Below, in pieces: positions 52,284 to 62,820 of a DNA stretch of 64,000 nucleotides. The translations under genes were made by a program, and so were the position numbers. The number at the start of each line of letters is the position of its first letter. Position 1 is the first letter of the stretch. The stretch spans positions 248,001-312,000 of the forward strand of contig CAOLHI010000642.1 of NCBI GenBank assembly GCA_948474755.1. Direction: 5' to 3'. The notes below the pieces were generated by a model. The model made no database searches, was not told where the DNA came from, and saw only the letters and a list, made by a program, of their open reading frames with translations. The DNA comes from Ctenosaura bakeri. Its lineage: Eukaryota; Chordata; Lepidosauria; Squamata; Iguanidae.

Positions 52284-54313
52284 TTCGTGAAGAATTACAT
52301 CCCTACTTTCAGGCCAACGTTCTCAATGATCCTGCCTTGGGTATCCTCTCCCCAACCCCAAGGACCGAAAAGAGGGGCCACTCCCGGAGACAGAGCAACC
52401 CAAGGGAAGGACAAGGGTCCCAACTGCCTTCTCTTCAAGCACGCCTGTTCAACAAGGACTATGCAGCCAAGGGTTTTTCCTTTTTAAAAATGGCAACAGC
52501 TCTCCAAAACATCACAGCTGGGAAGGGAGAGAGGAATAACCCCGAGAGCAACAGCTTTCACACAGCACAATAAATCAACATTTTTTAAAAAAATAATAAT
52601 AGAGATATAATTTTGGTTGACAAACAGATGCCGTGGGGCTGGCACCGATTCCTCCCTGGCAAGGATCAGAGGGCCCAGGGAGCTGAAAGGTTCCGAGACA
52701 GAAGAGCATCCAAAGACTGTTTGTTCATAAACACAGCTGGAAGCTTTGGTGAACAACCTGTTTTCTGCCTCTTTCACTGGATGGATTCCTTCCACCCGGC
52801 CATCCTGCAGAGGGAAGAGAAGGGGGGCAGGCATGCAGCACCCCATCCCTGCAGCCCGTGCGCCAGAGAAATAATTAAACAGTTTTTCTTAACCTTTCGA
52901 CCCCCTCCATTTAAACTCCCCATCTATTATACGTCTACCTTCTCAAATAGCTGGATCCTGAATCCAAGCCATGGGGGTCACGGGGTTTATTGTTTAATGG
53001 AGATGAAACATTTTGCAAATTGTACAAAGTCACAATGTTTAGAGTGAAGGCTTCTGGAAAGCTGCATCGTTCATTCCCTCTCTTTCTCTCTCTCTCTCTC
53101 TCCCCTCCGTCTCTCTCTGTCTCTCGTTCTCATCCCCCCACAACCGCCCATTGAGCAAACAGGGAGACCTAACATATGTTCTCTCTCCCTCGCAGGAAAT
53201 TTGGGATAAGTGTAGAACTGGCATGGATATGTTACCAAATCCTTCTTATAAACCAAGAGGCATATGCATTCAAATAAAAACATTCCTTCCCCTCTGAATA
53301 CCAGGAAATGCTAAAAGTATCACGATTCTTCTAAGGTCATGCTGAAATGAAATTTTTGGCGTCCACAACACAAAGCGAGTTCAACAAAGGCCAAGAGTTT
53401 TATTTTCTCTTATTTCTCCCCCCGCTACACACACACACACGCAAACACACACAAGCGTTCTCTCTCCTCCTTCTTTGTACAAACTCAACACATTTGTTAA
53501 TGCAAATCTCAAGAGCCTTCCTTCTGGGGTCAAATGTGTGTGTGTGTCTCTGTGTGTGTGTGCTGAATTTTTGCAAGCATTTAATCTTCTTCATATGAAT
53601 CTGTATAAATATTTGAAAAGAAGGGACTTACATTAACAAATACTCCAGCCGGCTTGTGTTTTTCCTAGCATTCTCCTTTTCCAGGGGAGGAGAAAGGGGT
53701 TGCTATAAAGCAAAGCAAATATCCCCCAAGCATGTCATGCCAAAATCATCAAGGGAATAAATAGCCCGGGATTAATAGAATATGAATATTCTTCGGTAAA
53801 TAAACGGAGAGAGGAACACTGGTGGCCAAGAGAGGGGTCTCCTAACATGACATGGGAGCTCAAGAATAGGTGAATGAACATATCCATAGGGAAATACGGG
53901 CTGGTGGTGGTGTGCACCAGTGGTTAGGATGTTGCACTGTAGAAGGGGTGGAATGAACCTTTGCTAAGATTCAGTGCTTAGCTAAGATCTCATTGTTACC
54001 ATTGACTGAGGGTAAATCTCCACCAGCAGACCTAGGCTGGTCTGGAATGAGAGAGGTACATGGCTGCTTCTCATACTCGGCGTGGAAGGAGAGCTGGTTC
54101 CTTCCTACCCCCAGTCAAGGACTGGCTTCTAGGTTGTACCCAGAAATGATCCAATTGGGGAGAAGAAGTGGCTGTTGGCCCCAGCCAAGAAGGTGCATCT
54201 TCATTTCTGCACCAAGTGGCAGAGGCATTGTAGAAGGAGGCATATGATATCTCCTTCTGCAATGTCTTCAAAATCACTTAACATGGGTGAAAAATCCCCT
54301 GGTACACTTCTGA
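52284..54313. other. Repeat-poor 2-kb stretch
   Basis: This is one of the longest stretches without recognised transposons. It has microsatellites only: (CT)n at 53081-53104 and (AC)/(GT) runs at 53424-53450 and 53537-53565. No ORF shows a recognisable domain or codon pattern. It may be unique intergenic or intronic DNA. Confidence 0.4.
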
Positions 54314-54597
54314 CCATAGAATCATAGAATCACAGAATCCAGTCCAACCCCCTGCCTTGCAGGAACACCCACAAAGCACTCCCGACAGATGGCCATCCAG
54401 CCTCCGCTTAAAAACCTCCAAGGAAGGAGACTCCACTCCATTCCACTAAGGCAGCAGATTCCACCGCCGGACAGCCCTGACCGTCAGGAAGTTCTTCCTG
54501 AGGTTCAGGTGGAATCTCCTTTCCTGCAGCTTGAATCCATTGCTCCTTGTCCTGGTCTCTGGAGCAGCAGAAAACAAGCCCTCTCCCTCCTCTACAT
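54314..54597 (-). mobile_element. CR1 LINE 3' fragment
   Basis: Minus-strand 3' octamers (CATAGAATCATAGAATC) and C-terminal coding sequence, truncated at CTCCCTCCTCTACAT. Confidence 0.88.
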
Positions 54598-54619
54598 AAT
54601 GTGACTTCTTTGTGTCTTA

Positions 54620-55397
54620 GGCCCTTTTCGCACTAGGCTTTTTGCGTGAGCGGGGGCGGGCGGCTTGCGGGAAAAGCCTAGTTCGGGAGCCTGCCGGTTC
54701 CCCGCTGGTTCCTTCCGCAGCCGAAGGAACCAGCTGGGAAACGGCACCGTCCCGGAGACGGCGGCGGCTCGCGAGTCCATCCCCCCCCGCGCGCGCAAGA
54801 AAGGAGCCCGTCGCTCCTGGCGCGCGCGGGGGGGCGGGCGCGACTGTCGCTCGCTCCTGGCGCACGCGGGGGGGGCGGGCGCGACTGTCGCTCGCTCCTG
54901 GCGCGCGCGGGGGGGCTGCTCGCAACAGCCTCCCGATCGCGCGCGCGCGTACGGGGGGCGCGCGTACGGGGGGACAGTCGCGCCCGCCCCCGCGCGCGCC
55001 AGGAGCGAGCGACAGTCGTGCCTGCCCCCCCGCGCGCGCGCGAGCGAGAGGCTGTCGCGAGCAGCCCCCCGCCCGTGCGAAGCAAGGTGCCGTCGCATCC
55101 GTCGCACTACCACCCCACCCCGCCCCGCCCCTTCCTTCCGCAGGAGCGGAGGGAGGGAAGCGCGACCCGGCCACCGCCCCGACGCACCGCACAAGAGGTA
55201 AGTGCGGGCGGGCGCCGGGAGCGTTGCGCGAGCGCGGGTTGATTTTCGCCTGCTAGCGAAAATCAAAAACCCCGCGCCCGCGCCGCTGCAGCCCCATGAG
55301 AGCGCCGGAAGTGGGAGTGCGTCGTGCGCAGCGGCGCTCCCACTCCCGCGCGGCTCACGGGGCTCTTTCGCTTGGGAAAGCCCGTGCGAAAAGGTCG
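54620..55397 (+). mobile_element. Family B GC-rich TIR element, copy B3, TSD TTA
   Basis: GGCCCTTTTCGCACTAGGCT to CCGTGCGAAAAGGTCG, with TTA on both sides (54617-54619 and 55398-55400). It is extremely CpG-rich, with a 41-bp tandem repeat near 54800-54910 and inverted copies near 54990-55025. Acceptor-like CCTTCCTTCCGCAG ends at 55143, the exon-like block is 55144-55197, and donor-like GTAAGTGC starts at 55198. The core palindrome is 55241-55264. The long ORFs are low-complexity artefacts. Confidence 0.85.
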
Positions 55398-55437
55398 TTA
55401 GTTGATGCAAAAGTGAATTAATTACAAGTCATCATTA

Positions 55438-55488
55438 GAATCATAGAATTGGAGGAGATCATAAGGGCTATACAGTCCAACCCCATTT
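55438..55488 (-). mobile_element. CR1 LINE 3' tail
   Basis: AGAATCATAGAATTGGAGGA and CAGTCCAACCCC, truncated by the following GA-rich satellite. Confidence 0.75.
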
Positions 55489-55490
55489 TG

Positions 55491-55581
55491 AAGAGAAGAG
55501 AGGAGAGGAGAGGAGAAGAGAAGAGAAGAGAAGAGAAGAGAAGAGAGAGAAGAGAGAGAAGAGAAGAGAAGAGAAGAGAAA
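55491..55581. repeat. (GAGAA)n simple repeat
   Basis: A run of GAGAA/GAGGA units of about 90 bp. Confidence 0.95.
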
Positions 55582-55587
55582 GTTGAC

Positions 55588-55722
55588 AGGGGAATCCTGG
55601 GGTTTGCAGTTTAGGGAGGAGCATTTAGATTCTCAGCCAGAGAGCTCTCTGGCCTCAGTGAACTACAAAGAATTCCACAGGTGGTTGAAAGTGGAATAAT
55701 GGAGCTAAACAATCAGGTGGGG
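55588..55722. mobile_element. Family A MITE, partial
   Basis: GGGGAATCCTGGGGTTTGCA through AAGTGGAATAATGG. The left outer arm was lost at the GA-rich repeat and the right outer arm is degraded. Confidence 0.75.
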
Positions 55723-55733
55723 AATGACACAGT

Positions 55734-56104
55734 GGCCTTTTTTACACGGCACTTGTCATGCAAGGAGCAGTCCACACGACACACTTGCAATCATGCAACG
55801 CTCCAGGGGCTAGCAAGCACCGATTGCACACTATTTCATTTTCTGCTTTGAGCCGAAAATGGTGCATGATCATTCATTGCTCTGGGGCCCCGCGCACACT
55901 TGCCATGAGTGCGGAGCTCTGGAGCCATGGCCCTTGTGCTTCCTGCCCCTGCAGAAGGAAGAGGAGGGGCTCTTGCGCTACCTGCTCACGAGCAGGCAGC
56001 AGCTGTGGAGCTGAAGCAATGGGGATGCAAGAGCGTCTCGCGAGAGGCTGCTCACGCGATCCCCACACCCCAGCTCTGCAAAAAGGTGAGTTGAGGAAAG
56101 GGCC
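55734..56104 (-). mobile_element. Family B GC-rich TIR element, copy B4, TSD AGT
   Basis: GGCCTTTTTTACACGGC to GAGGAAAGGGCC, with AGT on both sides (55731-55733 and 56105-56107). In minus orientation the acceptor is CTTCCTTCTGCAG ending at 55949, the exon-like block is 55904-55948, and donor-like GCAAGT follows. The core palindrome is 55837-55861. Confidence 0.82.
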
Positions 56105-56107
56105 AGT

Positions 56108-56570
56108 GTCATAGCTGGGTCTAATACAAACACAATAACAGCTCATAACTTCCTAAACCACCCCCCAGCACTAACCATCCTTAATGAGCCAGATCCTCAC
56201 AAGCACTACCTGCCATAGAACCATTTGGCTGGTCCAGTAGGCAGCTGCTGACCCAACCCTGTCACTGCTAGCCCCCTCCAAAGACCACCACCACCACTGT
56301 CCTTTCCCTGCCATTCTGCTCTGTCCTCCGCCCTCTGCTCCATCATGAAGCTTCATCCAAAAAGAAATGGAGAGAGTGGACAGGGCTAGTAGCCCCTTAG
56401 TTCCACCCCCCAAAGCCTGGCATCATGGCACATTATGCCTGACATCAACACTGGTCTCTTTCCCACTGGAGGTCAGCAAAAGTAGGTTCTTCCTGGCAAC
56501 GTATCAGACTACATGGGTTCAGGTCTGTATTACTCATGTAACACATCACCACAGAAAAGTAAGAAAACAT
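56108..56570. other. Unassigned sequence
   Basis: No gene or recognised repeat is visible. Confidence 0.3.
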
Positions 56571-56934
56571 AGATTCTAGCCTGTTTTAAGGTTTCACATA
56601 TATATAGATCCTACTCTCTTCTTAGTTTTCATTTTATACTTCTTCAGTCAGAAACTGAGTTCTCATGTAAAAACACTCTGAAATGTCAACTGTTATTCTT
56701 TTTTAATCAGTTTGTGTATATTCTTCATTAATGCAATTTATTCTAACATCCATCACACTTAAGATGTTTCCTTTCTTGACATAAGCTATTTGTCACTTAA
56801 ATTAATATTATATCTAGTTCTTTATTATCGTTTACAACTGGACCAAAAAAATATAAATGGATAATAAACTCCTGTTTGAAAAAAAAAGAGTGGAATAATA
56901 GCACTATAACAGTGTAGTGTGGAAAGGCACTTAC
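56571..56934 (+). mobile_element. L1-like 3' UTR joined to a MITE right end
   Basis: The AT-rich sequence ends AATAAACTCCTGTTTGAAAA, then A-rich. It is followed by AGTGGAATAATAGCACTATA and GTGTAGTGTGGAAAGG, the right arm of a family A copy whose left arm was not found. Confidence 0.5.
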
Positions 56935-57053
56935 TTACTACAGAGCAGCTAATCTGTAACTCTAAGCCCAATCTGGCTGCAGGATATTAAGGTGGGCTGT
57001 GAGGAATCAGGCCAGGTGATGTTACTCACATAGTTATTTGTACATAGTTTTAA

Positions 57054-57677
57054 GGGCCTTTCTACACTATATTGTTATAGTGGTATATTATTCCACTTTC
57101 AACCGCCTATGGAATCCTAGGCCCTTTCCGCACATTACCTTTTTCCGGAGCTGGGGTTCGGGGATCGCACGAACAGCCTCCAGCGAGAGGCTCTCGTGTC
57201 CCTGCTGCTTCAGCTCTGCACGAGCTGTCTGCTTGCACGAGAGCCCCCCTTCCTTTTGCAGTGCAGTCTGGGAGTTTCCCAGGCTGTGCTAGGGCAGGAA
57301 GCACGACTGGCATGGCTCCGGAGGCTCTGCATGCCAGGCAAGTGTGCGTGGGGCCTGGGAGCAATGTGCAATCACGCACCATTTTCGGCTTCTAGCCGAA
57401 AATGAGAAGGTGCTCAATCTGCGCCTGCCGGCCCCTGGAGCATCGCACGGTTGTGAGTGCGTCGTGCAGATCGCTCCTCACAATTGCACGACACCCCAGG
57501 TCCCCTTTCACATGGCAAATGCTGTGCGGAAAGGGTCCTAGTGTTTGCAGTTTAGGGAAGGGCATTTAGAATTCTCAGCCAGACAGCTCTTTGACCTTGG
57601 TGAACAACAAACCCCAGAATTCCACGGAATGCTGAAAGTGGAATAATAGCACTATAACAGTGTAGTGCAGAAATGGC
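57054..57677. mobile_element. Family A MITE split by a family B element
   Basis: The left part is 57054-57119 (GGGCCTTTCTACACTATATT to GGAATCCTA) and the right part is 57538-57677 (CTAGTGTTTGCAG to GTGTAGTGCAGAAATGGC). The insertion duplicates CTA. Confidence 0.85.
57120..57537 (+). mobile_element. Family B GC-rich TIR element, copy B5, TSD CTA
   Basis: GGCCCTTTCCGCACATTACC to GTGCGGAAAGGGTC, with CTA on both sides (57117-57119 and 57538-57540). Acceptor-like TTCCTTTTGCAG ends at 57261, a 76-nt exon-like block is 57262-57337, and donor-like GCAAGTGT starts at 57338. The core palindrome (57380-57404) is perfect. Confidence 0.9.
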
Positions 57678-57922
57678 ATATGACTTTCCAAGGTCACCCA
57701 GTAGGTTTCCAAGGCCAAGCAGGGATTCAAATCCTGGTCTCCAGAATCCTAAGCCATTTCTGCTCTAGACTGTTATAGCGCTATGATTCTACTTGCAACA
57801 TCCTATGGAATCCCATGGATGTTGAAAGTGGAATCATAGCGCTATAACAGGCTAGTGCGGAAATGGCCCTAGTCCAGAACCCAAACCACTACATGACACT
57901 GGCTTTAACAACGACGACGACG
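57678..57922 (-). mobile_element. SINE family T split by a MITE
   Basis: The plus strand CCAAGGTCACCCAGTAGG and GGGATTCAAATCCTGG, then after the MITE AGTCCAGAACCCAAACCAC and CACTGGCT, is the inverse of the T SINE head. The MITE is inserted at CTA. Confidence 0.75.
57752..57868. mobile_element. Family A MITE, short, TSD CTA
   Basis: AGCCATTTCTGCTCTAGACT to GCTAGTGCGGAAATGGCC, 117 bp with the centre deleted. CTA lies on both sides (57749-57751 and 57869-57871), inside a SINE. Confidence 0.92.
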
Positions 57923-57924
57923 AC

Positions 57925-57955
<31 letters not shown>

Positions 57956-57956
57956 T
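57910..57956. repeat. (GAC)n/(GAT)n simple repeat
   Basis: A trinucleotide run ACGACGACGACGATGATGAT and onward. Confidence 0.95.
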
Positions 57957-58035
57957 TATATTTATTTGTATCTCATCTTCCTCCCAAAATTGAGATTCAA
58001 AGAGGCTTACAATTTAAAACAACAATACATGCAAA
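57955..58035 (-). mobile_element. L2-type 3' tail
   Basis: ATTTATTTGTATCTCATCTT and TTGAGATTCAAAGAGGCTTA, the inverse of the L2-group tail. Confidence 0.5.
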
Positions 58036-58324
58036 CAGTTAAGATTAAACTAGAACTACACTATTCACAGTATTACCTCTAGTTAAAAGAATAACATGAA
58101 ATCCTCTGGACACATTCTAGCTTGTCAGCATCTATACTGGATTAGGTGTCATACTCCAGTATGGAAGAATCCAGCATGGCAGAATGTTCAACCTTTTGCG
58201 GTACAGAACAAAGTTCAACATTTTCTAGAGCCATTTTCTAGAACCTTTTTTCATAAGATTCCTAACACTGTTGACTAAAAGCTTCACACCCAGGCTGAAG
58301 ACTTCTTTGCATTTTCTTTCCCTG

Positions 58325-58671
58325 ATAGCCATGTTTACATATTTGAAGGGGTGTTATGTCAAGGAGGGAGTGGGTTTGTTTTCTGCTGCTCCAGAGACCA
58401 GGACAAGGAGCAATGGATTCAAGCTGCAGGAAAGGAGATTCCACCTGAACCTCAGGAAGAACTTCCTGACAGTCAGGGCTGTCCAGCAGTGGAATCTGCT
58501 GCCTCCACGGAGTGTGGTGGAGTCTCCTTCTTTGGAGATTTTTAAGCAGAGGCTGGATGGCCATCTGTTGGGAATGCTTTGATGCGGGTTCCTGCATTGC
58601 AGGGGATTGGACTGGATGGCCCCTGGGGTCTCTTCCAACTCTACGATTCTGTGATTCTATGATTCTATGAA
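58325..58671 (+). mobile_element. CR1 LINE 3' fragment
   Basis: GATAGCCATGTTTACATATT through GTGATTCTATGATTCTATGA. The frame is open to the LLGML end (to 58582). Confidence 0.9.
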
Positions 58672-59533
58672 GCCAACATCCACTGGTGCCAGTCGTTCCC
58701 TAAAAAATGAGTTTTGCACATAACTCCATGCATGTAATAATTTTTTGCATGTAAGTTCATAAACATAAAGTTCCACTCTGTTCCACTGATGTGGAATCTC
58801 AGTCAAATATTTGCACTACCTAAGGTCTTCTCGGGAAATAGACCTACCCAATAGGAACAGTTATTCTTCCCTCCTCTCTGAAACTAGGAAAGGGAGGAAA
58901 TCAGTGGCATTTACAAGAATAAACCACATAAAAACCAGCCAGCATTAACTGCCCTCACTCCCCCCCCCATTAAAAAACAGGAATTATTGTTTGGATAGGC
59001 TGGGGTTAACTGTGCTTGCTCTAACAGCCAGGCCTGTGTGTTGGGAGAGCTGTAACAAGGGGTTGGAATTAGCTAAGCTGTCCGTGAGGACCACCCAAGA
59101 AGACCTAAATATGGGGTTTCTTTTAAGTGGGGCTAGGATCAAAGAATAAAAAGAGATTAGAGCCAATAAGGAGCTAAAGGGGGAACATCTGGTCCTTTTC
59201 AAAAATCACCCATGGAAAGGTGAAGCTGCCGCTGGAAAAAGGAACTTCAATACCAGTGCTCAACATATACCAGGCAAGAGAGGAATCGTCCAGCCAAGTC
59301 CCCCCACCTCCATTACCAGCAGAAGTTTCTGGCTCGGCTGGAGAAGTGAGTCTTATTTTACTTGCGATACAGAAAGATGGAACCTCTGGCTTGGAAATCA
59401 AAGATAGTCAGCAGAGGTCCCATTCCATGTCCCATGGTCTCATGAAGCTAGTCTGGTGGTGGGTACCCATGGCATGACTTTCTCAGTAGCAGCTCCTTGG
59501 CTACAGGACAAGGTAGGCTGACTCTATCTCTTC
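58672..59533. other. Unassigned sequence
   Basis: No gene or recognised repeat is visible. A frame at 59220-59477 has no recognised domain. Confidence 0.3.
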
Positions 59534-59604
59534 TGGAAGGAAGGAAGGAAGGAAGGAAGGAAGGAAGGAAGGAAGGAAGGAAGGAAGGAAGGAAGGAAGG
59601 AAGG
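59534..59604. repeat. (GGAA)n simple repeat
   Basis: About 17 GGAA/AAGG units. Confidence 0.97.
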
Positions 59605-59966
59605 CCATCCAACTGTGATTTTAAACAGTTTAAAGTACAGATCAAGAAACAGCACACCCCATTAAAAATCCCAATGCAGCACCCAGTGAAACAGTGAAGG
59701 GCTGTGGAGATAAGAAAGGTCGTTGTCTCCTGGAAAAAAGAGCTCAAACAAGCAGCCTACTTAGCCTTCTGTTAGCCACCACAATGGCTCTCCCCCGTGG
59801 TGGAGGGACAGAAAGATGTCCCCCAGCCCCACCAATGATCTTAAGGTTTGGCCAGGTGCATATAGGGAGACAGATTGGAATATGCAACCCCTCTTCAGGG
59901 AATTCTGTTGGACAACACTATTGCCCAGCCTTGAGCTATAGATTAAATATCTATTTTTATTTTTGC

Positions 59967-60110
59967 ACTAGGCTGTTATAGTGCTATGATTCCACTTGCA
60001 ACATCCTATGGAATCCTGGGGTTTGCAGTTTCGGGAGGGGCCGGCCAAATGTTGCAACCTAGGATGTTGCAAGTGGAATCATAACACTATAACAGTCTAG
60101 TGCGGAAATG
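59967..60110. mobile_element. Family A MITE
   Basis: GCACTAGGCTGTTATAGTGC to CAGTCTAGTGCGGAAATG, with a GGGGCCGGCC centre. The left outermost bases are degraded. Confidence 0.85.
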
Positions 60111-60299
60111 CTCTATGATCCTGCATCAAAGCAGCTGAGCAAAAAAAGATTCTACCAGGTGCAATAAGCTCTTTTCCTCCCTTCAGACCCCAAGTCCTAA
60201 CTTTCACTCCAAAGCAACCCCCTTCTCGAGGCCAGTTGGGGGTATCAGGATGGGGGTGGCAGCCAAGCATTTAACCAAAAAAACCCCAAAAAAACCCAA

Positions 60300-60905
60300 A
60301 ACCCTCACCCATGAGTAAAACATATTTTGTGAGATTATGGGAGCCACGTTCAGCAGTTATCAAAGTAGGCATGACAGTTCCTCAAGCAGTACCCACCTGG
60401 AATACTTTTCCAGTTCTGGGCACCACAATTCAAAAAGGAAATAGACAAGTTAGAATGTGTCTTGAGGAGGGCAACCATAATGGCCAAAAGACTGGAAACC
60501 ATGCCCCATGGGGAACACCTTAGGGTGTTGGGTAAGTTTAGCAAGGAGAAAAGAAGACTGACAGGTGACAAGATAGCCATCTTTAAATATTTGAAAGGAA
60601 GATGGGGCAAGCTTGTTTTCTGTTGATCCAGAGGCTAGGACACAGAGCAATGGCTTCAAACTCCAGGTAAAGAGATCCCAACTAAACATTTTGAAGAACT
60701 TCCTGATGGTAAGAGCAGTTAGACTGTGGAATACACTGCCTTTGAGCATGGTAGAGTCTCTTCCTTTGGAGTTTTTTAAACAGAGGCTGGGTGGCCATTT
60801 GTCAGGAGTGCTTTGATTGTGTCTTCCAGAATGGTAGAACGGGGTTGGACTGGATAGCCGTTGGGGTCTCTTCCATCTGTATGATTCTATGATTCCATTA
60901 TTCTA
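60300..60905 (+). mobile_element. CR1 LINE 3' fragment, old
   Basis: Diverged plus-strand CR1 (TTCCAGTTCTGGGCACCACA, CTTTAAATATTTGAAAGG) to TATGATTCTATGATTCC. Confidence 0.83.
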
Positions 60906-61379
60906 AAGCCTTTGCTGGAATCTTCTAAGTGATTTAACACTGGCACTGCCAGCTTAAGTACTTTCTTGGATGTTGCACAAGGAGATATCTAATACCTCCT
61001 TAGGCAACATTTTTCTACAGGCTGCAGAGCAGGTGTCCAGTAGCGACCAGGCCCAGCTTTGTCCTCCTGACCCAAATAGCCACTGATGGTCCAGGAGGCA
61101 GAGATAATCTTCCAGTGTTGCTCCAAGACCCTGCAACAGAAGTATGTGGGATGCTATGACTTGCCACCATCAAATAGGATCACAGCCTCTGGCAATGGAA
61201 AAGGGTACAGGTATAAGAATAAGTGGCCCTATAGGCTGATGGATTCCGGGAGCTTTTGATCCAAAAAAGTCTTTATTGTGAAACCACTTTTGGATTGTTA
61301 TAATGGAAATGTCAGGCATAATTAACCAAGTCAACAAAACCACATTTCCAGTTTCCACCCTAAATGATCCCAGTTCTAA
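60906..61379. other. Unassigned sequence
   Basis: No gene or recognised repeat is visible. Confidence 0.3.
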
Positions 61380-61810
61380 ATTTCTTCTGAATATTGGCTA
61401 ACAGAATAGACAGGGTAGTTACGTGCTCATTCTTTGGATCAAAAGCCAAATCTCCCCCTCCCAATTCCTTTATCTTACATGCCGTCAATCATCAAGGGAG
61501 AGTGTTAATTCACTGGACATTGAGGTGCGAATGATTTTTTCCCCCTGAAAAGGCTTGCAGGGGAGGGGGGAGGGTCTGCTCCATGATTAATTGTCCAGTT
61601 GTATTATTTTGATTTGGGCTTGACAAGTTTTCTCGGAGTGCTGAACTCTAGTATAAATACATCCTCAACCAGCTGTTCAAACAGTGTGATTAATTAAACT
61701 GATTCCATGTGAAAAACAACACCAACTCTTGCTCTCCAATTGCAAATCATTCCCAATAAATAAGGGGAACCGGCAGCTGGGGGTTATTAATTGCTTTCAG
61801 GGCGATGAAT
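61380..61810. other. ATTA-rich block, candidate conserved non-coding element
   Basis: No repeat signature is visible. Several homeodomain-type cores are present: GATTAATTGTCC near 61585, GATTAATTAAACTGATT near 61689 and TTATTAATTGC near 61787. A TATAAATA lies near 61652. The block could be a regulatory element, but conservation was not tested. Confidence 0.3.
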
Positions 61811-62149
61811 CAATATTGCAAGCAGCAGCCCACACGTCTGGTGGACATTCCAGAGACCTCCACATGATGATGGATTTGTTGGAGGGGGGCAGAAGTACAT
61901 GAGAGAACTGTGAATAGCGTCCACGGGAAGGAAGGAGGGAGGGAGGACAAGCCCTATGCAGTTTTATACTGAGCTTCAGTTGCAAACAGGAAAGGGGAAC
62001 AATAGGTTGGCATCCCATGAGTGACTTTAAGCTGTGACTTACAGTTGGACATTTCTGTTCAGAGCAGAAGGCCTTCTCCAACTGAAAGTTGTGGAAGTGG
62101 ACTTGCACATGCGCTGCCGTTGCGCATGTGGTGCCATTGTGCTTTGCCC
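61811..62149. other. Unassigned sequence
   Basis: No gene or recognised repeat is visible. Confidence 0.3.
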
Positions 62150-62820
62150 ATAGAATCATAGTGCTGGAAGAGACCACAAGGACCATCAAATCCAACTCCC
62201 TGCGATTTAGGAATATACCATCAAAGCCCTCACAACACATGGTCATCCAGCCTCTGTTTAAAAACCTCCAAAGAAGGAGACTCCACCATTCTCCCACTGT
62301 CAAACTGCTCTTACTATCAGGAATTTCTTCCTAATGTTTAGGTGGAATCTCTTTTCCTGAAGTTTCAAGCCATTGCTCCATGTCCTAGGCTCTTTCTGCA
62401 GGATGATGTTCTTGCATGTCATCCCATTGCAATCCTGGCAGTGCCTCTCCTGGGATGGAAGTGTGTCCCCAGCACCCCTCTCCACATGCACCTAGCTGCC
62501 CGTGGGAGGGAGGTCGAGGGACATGCCCCTTCATTCCACATTGCAGATAGCCTTCTTCCTATGCAGCAGTGGAGAAGAAAGAGTGTCATCTGGTTTCTGG
62601 CCCTTCTGCAGGGCAGTCTGCAATGGAAGGCTTGCACAGTTGGGGGCCATCAATGGAGCTTTTCTGCCAAGGATATACCCCACAATCACACTGGCTGGCA
62701 ATGCAAGCAGGGTGGGACTGTGATGGTATCATGCAGAAGTGTCATTGCAGTTCCGCTCCTCTTGTGTCCCCATGACACAGTCCTGCAGAAAGGGCCCTAG
62801 TCTCTGGAGCAGCAGAAAAC
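62150..62820 (-). mobile_element. CR1 LINE 3' fragment split by a TIR element
   Basis: 3' octamer remnant ATAGAATCATAGTG at the left. ORF2 C-terminal sequence runs to CATGTCCTA (62387), then resumes at CTAGTCTCTGGAGCAGCAG (62797), exactly as in uninterrupted CR1 copies. Confidence 0.9.
62388..62796. mobile_element. Family C TIR element, TSD CTA
   Basis: GGCTCTTTCTGCAGGATGAT to GTCCTGCAGAAAGGGCC, with CTA on both sides (62385-62387 and 62797-62799). The inside shares TGCATGTCATCCCATTGCAATCC-like sequence with the 26.4-kb element. No coding capacity was seen. Confidence 0.85.

Noticed and set aside
52613..53047. 144-codon plus-strand ORF in repeat-poor DNA
   Set aside because: There is no recognisable domain. 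Codon content looks random and the frame includes AT-rich non-coding stretches.
54650..55350. CpG island promoter
   Set aside because: The CpG-rich tract ends exactly at the transposon termini and TTA duplications, so composition is explained by the element. Promoter activity was not shown.
54592..55410. Long ORFs (up to 272 codons) on both strands
   Set aside because: They lie in the CpG-rich inside of transposon B3, are open in several frames at once, and consist of Arg/Ala/Pro low-complexity sequence.
59534..59604. CRISPR-like array
   Set aside because: It is a plain (GGAA)n microsatellite without spacers. No other regularly spaced repeats of CRISPR type occur.
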